This document shows, in pieces, positions 55,701-64,000 of a stretch of 64,000 nt of DNA. The notes beneath the pieces are model-generated. The model was not told the origin of the DNA, did not search any database, and saw nothing but the letters and a program-made list of their open reading frames with translations. The stretch's first letter is position 1, and each line of letters starts with the position of its first letter. The DNA lies in NCBI RefSeq assembly GCF_024713975.1, contig NC_091108.1:3773001-3837000 (forward strand). Reading direction: 5' to 3'. The DNA is from Paralichthys olivaceus (taxonomy: Eukaryota > Chordata > Actinopteri > Pleuronectiformes > Paralichthyidae). The translations under genes were made by a program, and so were the position numbers.

Positions 55701-58700
55701 TTTGTGATGTGCAACGTTTGTGTTTTGCGGCCGGCAGGCGAAGAACTGGATCAGCATTTTGAGTGACACGTTCATCAGATACAGACCCGCTAACCAGGAT
55801 GACGCTCGCAGAAACACTTTTATACAATTTAAGGGAAGGAGACGTTACTTTGCAGGAGCTCAGAGTGACACCGGATCCAAAAAGCAGGATTAGCTGAGAG
55901 GTTTGACATGTCCGCACTAACTGCAGCTCTGAGTTTACTACTCTCTCTAAGTTAGATCCCAGTAAATCTCTGTCTGTGTCGCATTCATTCAGCGTGATCC
56001 TCTGTGATCCAGTAAAATCTACATTACAGTCAGCAGCTGCTCGTCTGCCAAAACTGGAACCAGATCAGTTTTGCATGCACAACCTGGCACCTTTCGTAAA
56101 CCTACTCATCCCCTCCAGTTATCCAGCACAAGCACGCTGCTATTAAAAAGCAGCCGTGGATTAAGGCAGGGTTGAATACGCTATAAAGTGCATATAAACA
56201 AAAGATCTTAAATTCCGCACGCAGGATTCCGCTCATTCCTGATGTAAGGAGGGCAGCTGGCTGTGGTTAGTCAGAAAAAAAAAGTGAGTGATGCAGGGGT
56301 TTAGTTGGTAAAACGTGATCAGAGAAACCGTTTCCTGAGGTCGAGCTAACAGCCGCTGCTCCAGACGTGCAGGCCTCTCTGTTGAGCTCATGCGTCTCAG
56401 AGGTTTTGGGCACACGGGGCCACAGAGCGACAGATCGACCCAGCAGGGCCACGCACGGCACGACTCAGACATCTCAGCTATGTTGTTGCAACGTCGCAAG
56501 AATGTAAGCCGTGGAGCAGCCGGTTGTTTATAGTTAAGGTCAGCGCTGCTGGTTCAGGGGGCCGCTGAGGGGAATCAAGAGCAGCGGTGAATTCTTGGGG
56601 CTCGCAGCACATTCATTTCCACAGTCGTAGTATATCAAAGCCCATTTGTTTACATAATCCTATACAAAGCCTGGGTTTTATTACCTTGGGAAGCCACAGA
56701 CATCTGTAACTTATATCAGTTTGGGTTTCAAAAAGTCCTCCTGATTAATTTTGGCTTTTAATGTGCATCTCCACTGAAAGACTGTTAAATTAAATGTAAT
56801 AGCATTTGACATGGGAAATGGGTAATAAAGAGACCTGGGGATGACAAATGATAGATATGTAAAGAAATCTCCAATCGTTTTCTTTCTTTTTTTTTTTTAC
56901 GGCTGGTCGGATGCATGTATAGAAGGCGTCGGAGCCAGCAGCCATCAGTATCTCTGACAAGGCCTGGCTTGTTTATGAAGCCCCCTGAAACTATTCCAGT
57001 AGAAACCAAGGCCATTTGGCTCTCGGGGGACCAATATGCTGCAGCACATCATCCAGGAGGGTTCTCAGGCCGTATGAAACGAGAGCGAGCGCTTTGAAGG
57101 AGGAGGAGGAGGAGGGGGCTCGAATACCATACTGGGGGTTTCAGCTGCATATCTCCTCGGAGAGAGATTCGACCGCTTCTCTTTCTTCTCGTGGAACTTG
57201 GCTCCACTGACTCACTGGTTTCCATGTTGAGTCAGAGTGTTTGTGCACAGTCAGCACATTCTTGCAGCGTAGCGTTGGATACAGCTCGGCACAAAGACCG
57301 CCTACATTACCCCCCCTGAGGTGGAAACACTTACTTATATAAACTGTACTGTTTGGACACGATGTTAAGTATTTACATGGTCGTGTTTGACAACAGCTGG
57401 TGCCACAATTACGGATAATGTTTATCTACTAAAAACTGCTGAGAAACACTTGGTCTGTGTTTGATTTGATCAGAGTTTTGGGTTAAAGGTTAAACTAGAA
57501 CCTCTTTCGACATTCCCCTCATGAAACCACATTTAGATTCACTTGATCCAGACCAATTTGCTCACACTCATAAATATCCGACCCCTTAACCTGCCTGATC
57601 TTTTTTTTTATCAAGACCCTCTGACGATGTTAAAGTAAGAGAAAAATAATTCCTTCATCCGCCTCATGATCCAGAATCCGCTCCAAACTTTATTGGGATC
57701 TTTCCTGACCTATTGCACATTCTTTCACCGTCTCCGTCCGGTAGTTTTTGCGTAATCCTGCTGACTAACAAACAAACGCAGAAGAAAACATAACCCGTTT
57801 GACTTGAACCCAAAATCATTTTTTAAAAACCCCTTCTTTAATTTGTGGCACACTGTGTATTTGTATTTAATTTAAAATGTATTCATGACTTTAATTTGTA
57901 TGACATCACGGGCGCTCTCTTGGTTTGTAAATCCTTTGGTGAAGTTAATGAAGACGAAAAGAAACACCATTGTGTTTCTTCTCTCTGTGACACAAACAGT
58001 TTAACAGAAGATGAGCTGCAGCCAACTGGCAGAATGTACAAAGCGAAGGAACTATTATAAAAATGCAGCTGGGCTCAGTCAGTCACGTATCAGGAACTCT
58101 CTTTAACTTTTTTCACTCACGTAATGTTAATGTCTCTGAGTAATTCAGATTCCTGGTATTTCGTGGCCAACAGGAACAGACCGACATCGTTGTTCATGTC
58201 CGCTGACGTCAGCCCAGCGAGCTCTTCATCAGACAGAGCGGACGTCCGGCTGCAGGGTTACCAGAAACCCTACAGCCACCAGCAGCAGGTCATGTCACAG
58301 CAGCAAGGTACGGTCAGCGTCGTGGAGTCAATGTGATAAACACGACCAGGGTTTGATGTGGTTCTTTCTCATTCGTCGTCGTTTCTTCCTGTGGTTCTCC
58401 AAGGTTGTCTGTACGAAGGGGGAAAGGTGGTTCAACCGGTCAACGACGGAGGATTTGAACATAACAGTTACTTCACAAACTCCTCCACCTGTCACTCCAC
58501 AGGTAAACCTGCATCAACCAGAAGAGCACACAAAGAGAACATGTGATATCCTCACATTTCAACAACATTTCAGTCAGACAACCAAATGTTTATCGCAGCA
58601 ACAGACCACACAGTTTGATGTCCAAGCTCCGACGTCACCGCTTCCCCAGACGTTGTAACATGATGGGAGTGAAGAGCAAATATCTTTAACCCCTGGGCTG

Positions 58701-59436
58701 CGTCGAGAGGCAGAAACACAGCAGAGGCAAAAAGACAGGAATCTGTGAACCGATCCAATATAAAGTCTTCAGAGTATATTAGTTCCACCCAAATTAAACT
58801 GTAATTTTCTTTTCCTAGAAATCATCTTCTCTGCTGTTTTTAGAGCAGCAAGAAAGAGGTGATTTCTAATAGTGAAGTATTTACCAGAGAAAACCTCAGT
58901 ATTATATGTATATCACATATTTCATGCTGGAGGGTCCCACAAGTAAAAAAACAATGACGTCATTCGGCTTCAGTTTGGAGAAATTTAAAAAGAAGTCATT
59001 TTTTTTGTTCTGACTGTCAAACCAGATAAAATACTTTCTCTACGTGTATTTGTTTCATGGTGAGTAGTACTCAGCTGTTAGAATACCTTATATCTGTACT
59101 CTGTATCAGCTGATATGTAAAGTCCAGGTACAGGAAGTGGGATCAGGATGAGACAAATGTTACGGGAACATCATTAAAACGAGTTAACTTCCACTGAGCC
59201 CTTTAAACAATGATTATTAAAGTATCTGCAGACTGACATGAAGACCAATGAGCTGCTGGGAAAATAAAAACGCTCCTGTCTTGCTCCTCTCAGGGTTCGA
59301 CTTGTTGCAGGACCTGCAGGGCCAGGCGGGCGGCGGCTACTCCATGTCTCCCTGCCCGGACGACAGCTTCCTGTTCCAGGCGGGAGGCGTCGACCGCTGC
59401 CTCAATCAGATCTACTCCATCTACCTGGACTCGTGA
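41583..59436 (+). CDS. glis1: GLIS family zinc finger transcription factor, best match GLIS1
   Basis: Kruppel-like nuclear DNA-binding regulator. Exons 41583-42464, 45920-46081, 49676-49789, 51526-51640, 53064-53220, 58213-58307, 58404-58502 and 59294-59436 join without frame breaks to 588 residues. Five C2H2 fingers: C226/C231/H244/H249, C260/C265/H281/H285, C293/C298/H311/H315, C323/C328/H341/H345, C353/C358/H371/H375, with SGEKP and TGEKP linkers and the GLI-type long first finger. The intron after M294 splits finger 3. A Ser-rich N-terminal region precedes the fingers. The C-terminus [15 protein letters not shown] resembles the human GLIS1 end (CLGHIPSIYTDT) more than GLIS3, and '[11 protein letters not shown]' is GLIS1-like, not GLIS2. 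A Gln-rich stretch ([10 protein letters not shown]) lies in exon 58213-58307. The ATG at 41583 is the first in frame; upstream codons are not AUG. A teleost a/b ohnolog cannot be decided here. Confidence 0.92.
42481..42500 (+). repeat. Short (TC)n run next to a glis1 donor
   Basis: About ten TC units beginning some 15 bases after the 5' splice site at 42465. Confidence 0.85.
42501..45919 (+). other. glis1: glis1 intron after the first coding exon
   Basis: About 3.4 kb, no further exon seen. 'ttaaaggataagccaggtga' at 43772 and 'aaaaggattagttcattaaa' at 43381 resemble old fish repeat ends. (TG)n at about 45603-45624. Confidence 0.5.
47525..47710 (+). repeat. Degenerate interspersed repeat, family R2, copy 2
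   Basis: Starts 'ctactggagtagaagtagtt', contains 'aaaagtaaaagtacttt' near both ends, like the copy at 52858 and the inverted copy at 19855. Confidence 0.6.
47930..48215. repeat. Repeat-like segment with 'gtggcccacatct' words
   Basis: Several short words (ggcccacac, gccaacggtgccag, gtggcccacatctg) recall a repeat found in many fish genomes. Class unknown. Confidence 0.4.
49966..50345 (+). repeat. Non-autonomous element, family R5, copy 1
   Basis: Starts 'ccatcgactgtaagtaaaga', continues with 'catgacgtctcgcctcattt' and 'tacagcatcaaataactcat', and ends with 'gtgtcccgtctactaacatgg'-type sequence. The same order is found at about 60030-60545. In copy 2 the end 'gtccatctttatataaagtc' is an approximate inverse of this start, so the family may have inverted ends. 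Confidence 0.6.
50541..50595 (+). repeat. (GGA)n-rich microsatellite
   Basis: Imperfect GCA/GGA trinucleotides in the glis1 intron between 49789 and 51526. Confidence 0.85.
52654..52709 (+). repeat. (AG)28 microsatellite
   Basis: Uninterrupted AG units in a glis1 intron. Confidence 0.95.
52858..52945 (+). repeat. Degenerate interspersed repeat, family R2, copy 3
   Basis: 'gtagaagtacactgttcaca' and 'aaaatactcaagttcctgaa' followed by 'tacagtacttcagtaaa', as in the other R2 copies. Confidence 0.55.
53221..58212 (+). other. glis1: Large glis1 intron before the C-terminal exons
   Basis: About 5 kb with no further exon that fits the frame. It holds the R1 repeat at 57652. A GGA-rich patch lies at 57096-57120. 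Confidence 0.5.
57652..57793 (+). repeat. Degenerate interspersed repeat, family R1, copy 3
   Basis: 'aactttattgggatctttcc', then 'ggtagtttttgcgtaatcct' and 'gctgactaacaaacaaacgc'. The best preserved of the three copies. Confidence 0.75.
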
Positions 59437-60029
59437 TGGCCGCCCGGAACCACACGAGACAGAGTCTTTATGCTTTTTGTTTTCCCAAGCACAAGATGCA
59501 GCGAGAACGATGTGTGACGGACAATCGCATCCACGATACGCTGCAAAGACTGAAAGAAGAAGCTTTAATGGTACAAACACAAACTGTATGAGCTGCAGAG
59601 CTGAGCGGGAAAAATCATCGAAATCTGGGCAAAGAATGATGTAAATAGCTGTGACTTTTTTATTCAGAGATGACCATAGCATTTGTGATTTGGATAGAAC
59701 GAGCTTCATTTATCAGTTTGGACTTTTGGAAGCCGGGCAGCTGGTTCTGAGCAGCGAGGTCGATTCTGCCTCATCAGCAGCTTTGACTCGAGGGAAATGG
59801 TAAAATGATATTCGATGAGCAGAGTGGACTCATATAATGCAACCTGAAGTCAGTAAATACGTCTGTTAACACAACTTAGTTCAACATCCTGCTCAACGAT
59901 CCTACTCAGTTTTTAGTCTTTTCTCTATTTAGTTTCATTAGAGCAAGTTGAAATAAAAACAATAACACTTTTGGCTCAACCGCTCACAACCAGAGAGCGT
60001 ACATAAAGATGAATGACTCTCTCCCACTG

Positions 60030-60545
60030 TCGAGAAAGGAAGCCAGAAAATTACGGAGCCACAGTCTGAGCAGTTGTAATCAGGAATGGAGCCGCAGTAT
60101 CAGGGTCAGTCTCAGCTGTCAGTCATGATGTCTCCCCTGTTTTTATAGCATCAAATAACTAATTAAAGGTCCAGTATGTAAGATCTTGGTGAAAAGAATC
60201 TATTGGCAGAGAATAATCTGAAATTCTAAATCTAAATTGTGCAAATTGTTGTTTTCTTTACTTTAGAATCTTTATATCTACATCTGGAGCAGGTCCTCTC
60301 TACGGAGGCTGCCATGTTTTGTTTTTTTTACAGTAGCCCAGACTGGACAAAGGGAGGGGGAGGGTGACAGAAACCATCTTTGAGAAAAACTTGTTTGATG
60401 CCTATTGTGACGCTTTTGTTTGTCCCGTGTCCCATCCACTTACATGGAGGAGGCAGGGTTTATATACTGCAGCCAGCCTCCAGGGGGTGACCGAGACGCC
60501 TCGGCTTCACTTATGGGACGCGGCCCGTCGTCCATCTTTATATAA
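60030..60545 (+). mobile_element. Non-autonomous element R5, copy 2, interrupted by another repeat
   Basis: Left part (to 'tagcatcaaataactaatta') and right part (from 'gtttgtcccgtgtcccatcc') match copy 1 at 49966-50345. About 210-240 bp that copy 1 lacks lie between them, starting 'aaaggtccagtatgtaagat' (60165) and including 'acagtagcccagactggaca', a different common fish repeat. It ends 'gtccatctttatataaagtc'. Confidence 0.6.
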
Positions 60546-60671
60546 AGTCTGTGCTCACGACTCACAGACGCACTGAATACAAAGTGTGACGAGTGGCGGA
60601 AGGAAGCTTCATCTTAAATGTCACGTTCCAAAAAAGTATGATGTCATGTGTTGCATGTGGAAGTCAAAGAC

Positions 60672-61055
60672 TTTAAGGGAATAGTTCGACATTTTGGGGA
60701 AATATATTAATTTGCACACACACGTTCATAGAGCTCAGCTTCTTATTTCACCACATCATGCAGCCATAGGAGCAGTTCAATACTTCACCCTTGCCCCTTG
60801 GAATACGGACAGGGATCGAACCACTGACCCTCCGGTAGGTGGACGACCCTTTTTGTCTGCTGACCCACAGCCGATGAACCGCTAGCAGGTTGGATTAGAG
60901 GGGAAACAGCTTCTCCGCACCAAACAAAAGTACCAGCAACTATAAATCTTTGCATTGTATTGTAAAGGAGAAGTGAAAAAAATATCAGTTTATTATTTGA
61001 CAGGTGGATTATATGATGTGATTATTGTCGTATTTCCCAAAATGTCAATCTATTG
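60672..61055 (+). mobile_element. R4 element with inverted ends, containing a SINE fragment
   Basis: Left end 'gaatagttcgacattttggg' (60680) and right end 'tatttcccaaaatgtcaatct' (about 61030) are approximate inverted copies. Internal 'ggggaaacagctt' also fits the family. A reversed SINE fragment occupies 60800-60890. Confidence 0.55.
60800..60890 (-). mobile_element. Fragment of a tRNA-derived SINE
   Basis: The reverse complement contains 'gggtcgtccacctaccggag' followed by 'ggttcgatccctgtcc' (box B), matching the head of the element at 30352. The 3' body is missing. Confidence 0.7.
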
Positions 61056-61612
61056 AAGTGAGAAAACCTCCAGCTGCTGCTTTAGTGAGAGTTCCCCGTA
61101 AAGCAGCCGCTCGGAGGAAACTGGGGATCGAACAGTAAACTGAAGCAGTGCTGCCCCCAAGTGTTTGAATGAATGTTCATGCTGCATAAACCTTATACTC
61201 CGCCTGTGGCACAGAGGGTCAGTGTACGACTTGAAATCAGCACTAAAATATTTATGTCACTCTCAAAAAGTCCTGAGACGTGACAACAAGTACGTCTAAA
61301 CATGTGTAACCTATAACAACAATCGTGCCAGAAACATAATCAGTTATATATTTTTCCTCTTCGGTGTCTTTCCGTGTTTGTTGTACAGTTTCTCTCAGTG
61401 TTGTATCCATGGAGGGAGGTGTGCGTTGTTTACAGTCAGTTCTCTGCACTCTTGTTTTTGTCTCGTCAGAAAATGACCAACCAGAAAATGTTTACACTGA
61501 TTTTGTAGCAAGTCAGAGATTTCTTATTATTGTTGTTGAACAGTGTGTAGACTGTATAAAAAAAAAAAAAGTCTGTCTTTTATATCAATAAAAATCGTTT
61601 GTACATTTTCTG

Positions 61613-62619
61613 TTGTTGGTAGGATGTCAGACATGAGTTTGGTTTTACTTTTATTTTGACGCTTATTCTGATAATTGATTAAAGTTCCATTTATTGTCTT
61701 GATTAGGAGCTAATTTTCACACAATGATAAAAAACTGTAGTTTTCAAGATGACATCTAAAAAACAAAGATACAAAACTAGAGCTGCGGACAGAGAATATG
61801 ACATTCTTGCATTGAACGTGATTGAAATTTAATAATTAAGATATTTTAGCTGACAAAGAATGAAGTGATGGATTTAATGATTTCACTTGTTCAATAGTTT
61901 TTGAGCTCATTGATTGCACAGTGGTTAATACTGCCACCTATTGGCCGTGCGTTTAAACTAAAGTCAACAACCAGAGTTTAACAAAAGCCTCAATGATGAA
62001 CAAATTATATTCTAATGAGCCAAAGGTCGAAGGTCACGATCACTTCATAAATCACACGTGTATTTGCCTCATGATCGTGAGATTGGTTCATTTTTCACAA
62101 AAGTTCACCGATAAGAATTTAAAGTTTAAAGTCAAGGTTGTGACAAACTACTTTTAAAACTTTTTATTGAATTCCTCACGTTGCAGACGAGGATATAAGT
62201 TGTGTCAGGAGGTTGTTCTACTGGTTCCCGAAGACGATCAACCATTTTTTCAGATTTGCTTTAGTTTCACTTTTATTTTATTTGTTTGATGAATTTGTTA
62301 TTTAATCTCGTCCATCTTGGAAATATGAACATTTGTATGTTATATTTGATCAAATAGGAACCAGAGGCTGCACAATGACACAACTCAGAGGCTTCAGGTG
62401 AGTCTCAGGGTTATTTCAGCCACAAGGGGGCGCTCTGTCATCACATGGCTACTTCAGCTGAGATCAACTTTGCAGAGAGTGGATCGAGTCTGAGTGTGTG
62501 TGCTGCAGGTAAACTCACTTTAACTGTGAGTGGACCAACACACACCTCCTCACACTCACACACTCACACACCTCCTCACACTCACACACACATTAAGAGT
62601 GACTGCTGGCTGCTTTTCC
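61613..62619. other. Short intergenic region
   Basis: Between the glis1 poly-A site and the next plus-strand gene. AT-rich, no ORF of note. A CACTCACA-type simple repeat at 62541-62595 precedes the next exon. Confidence 0.5.
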
Positions 62620-62782
62620 ACATTCCGCTGTGAGGGAGGGAGACACTCCCTGTGATCCGCAGAGGTTGAACCGGTCCAGTTGATGGGATGCAGAGAGGAG
62701 AGAGGGAGAGAGAGAGAGAGGGTGATGTCTGGATCCTGAGGCAGATCCAGTCCCAGGGCTGCAGCACAACTGGAAACCATGG
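62620..62782 (+). other. Probable first exon of an unidentified gene
   Basis: Purine-rich leader ending AACCATGG followed by donor GTAAGA at 62783. The ATG at 62779 is in a good start context, but only ATG-G lies in this exon. Promoter and upstream limit not determined. Confidence 0.5.
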
Positions 62783-63669
62783 GTAAGAAAACACATGTTC
62801 ACATCTCATCTTAAACAAATGTTCATATATCCAGCAGATGTGTTTCAGTGCGTGAGGAAGTAGGAAATGTGTATTTTTAGTCATCAAATCTCAGGTTTAC
62901 TTCTTGCTTCATCTATCTGCAGTCATGGTGGATTATAACTTGCTTTGTGCACAGATGTATTTCAGTAACTCTAAGGTCATGGGTTCAGGACCCCCAATGC
63001 AACCCCACCGTTCAGAGAAGCAGACACCAAGAGAACATACAGTTATCTCATTATTTAGCTTTTCCACAGTCCATCGATTCAGGCAACTGTCTGATTATGT
63101 CGTGTATGTCTGATTCCCTTGCTTGCTGTGTAAACAACCTATTTTCTTTACCTCAAATCGGTAAAATTTCATTATATCAAGTGCAACTTTAAAACAGGAC
63201 AAGTTTTGTGTCTGTGCTCGGTCTGGCTCTGTTTGTTTACGTCATGATTAAATCTTTTAAAGCATGTTAAGTTTAGAATGGACAGATACTGTAAGTTAAA
63301 TGGCTAAAAGAGAATTAAACATCATATTTTTTTTTTCTTTTCTTATCTCAAAAAAGCCTGAACTGTAGATAAATGCTTGCTGTGTAAACAATCTACTTTC
63401 TTTACCTTAAATGAGTAAATTTCCATGATAATTAGTGCAACAAATTAGAGATTCAGACTTTTAAACGAGACAACTTTAAGTTTTTGGATTCGAACTCCAC
63501 AGAGACGCTGTCGCTGGTAATAACTTAGAGATATTGTCTGATTGAAATCTGTGTGAGAGGAGAATGGAGACTGTTATTCCAGAGGAAGCTCTGCAGCCAG
63601 GGAGGATGTAGCAACTCACATTGCTCCCGGGTGAGATCATCCATGTTCTTCAGATTTAAACCTTACTCT

Positions 63670-63671
<2 letters not shown>

Positions 63672-63700
<29 letters not shown>
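63672..63700 (+). repeat. (TC)n microsatellite
   Basis: About fourteen TC units, about 230 bp upstream of the last visible exon. Confidence 0.9.
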
Positions 63701-63705
<5 letters not shown>

Positions 63706-63935
63706 TCTCACACACACCCTGAGAGAAGGCGATCCAAGAAAACCGTCCGTTTGCATGAGGACACTTCTCTCTCATTAACTCTGGGGCTCTGCGAAGGTCA
63801 ATCACTGCCTCTTGCTTGTGTGTCATTTCAAAAACCAAAGATCAACTCACCCGTCAATGTTCACAGCAGACGGCTTGCTTCATACAAATCTACAAAATCC
63901 TCACACAAGGCAGATTTTTTTTTTCCAGCCGTCAG

Positions 63936-64000
63936 ATACTGACATGGATTCAGATGAGACTCAGACGCGACCTTTAGACGTCGCTGTTATCGGCCTGAGA
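63936..64000 (+). CDS. Start of an unidentified gene, truncated by the window end
   Basis: Two acceptors are possible after the T-tract: 63928 (ttccag) and 63935 (ccgtcag). Using 63935, the ATG-G of exon 62620-62782 joins in frame and gives MDTDMDSDETQTRPLDVAV and then IGLR before the window ends. Using 63928, the upstream ATG stops after five codons and translation would have to start at the ATG 63944. The hydrophobic DVAVIGL strand could begin a nucleotide-binding fold, but too little is visible to name a family. Confidence 0.5.

Larger units (their letters stand above)
59437..61612 (+). other. glis1: Probable 3' UTR of glis1 with poly-A signal
   Basis: From the TGA at 59434-59436 to AATAAA at 61587-61592, which is followed by a TG-rich 'ttttctgttgttggta' stretch typical of a downstream element. 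The distal half contains nested mobile-element remnants (60030-61055). Confidence 0.6.

Overview
The window looks like nuclear DNA from a ray-finned (teleost) fish. Genes are split into short exons with GT-AG introns. Intergenic DNA and introns are AT-rich and full of microsatellites, and several degenerate interspersed repeats resemble families I know from teleost genomes. No bacterial, viral or organellar gene organisation is visible.

Layout: (1) 12-4517, plus strand: 3' part of an apolipoprotein L family gene, with small repeated 5' exons, the ApoL pore-like/membrane core and an unusually long Lys/Glu/Arg-rich tail. (2) 4518-8560: 3' UTR and gene-poor DNA. (3) 8.6-12.9 kb, plus strand: a seven-exon gene (plus 5' UTR exon) for a small secreted, probably GPI-anchored DOMON protein related to the N-terminal part of ferric-chelate reductase 1. 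(4) 13.0-19.7 kb, minus strand: hnrnpc, complete, seven coding exons plus a far 5' UTR exon, tail-to-tail with the DOMON gene. (5) 19.7-24.5 kb: intergenic, ending in a 0.6 kb GATA/GACA satellite with higher-order structure. (6) 24.5-61.6 kb, plus strand: a GLIS-family zinc-finger gene, best matched to glis1. It has a GC-rich probable first exon, a 13 kb first intron rich in old repeats, a probable non-coding second exon, and nine coding exons (five C2H2 fingers) ending at 59436. The 2.2 kb 3' UTR contains nested mobile-element remnants. (7) 62.6-64.0 kb, plus strand: the first exon and start of a second exon of another gene, running off the window; its product is not identified.

The four recognised genes do not form a pathway: a membrane-active lipoprotein-family protein, an extracellular DOMON protein, a nuclear pre-mRNA binding protein and a Kruppel/GLI-type transcription factor. 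Their neighbourhood is ordinary vertebrate synteny. I found no convincing new biological system. The points most worth checking are the apol tail and repeated exons, U-tracts at the hnrnpc first 5' splice site, the ordered GATA/GACA array, upstream ORFs in glis1, and two competing 3' splice sites that decide the start of the last gene. Exon boundaries were read by eye from splice consensus and reading-frame continuity; UTR limits are approximate.
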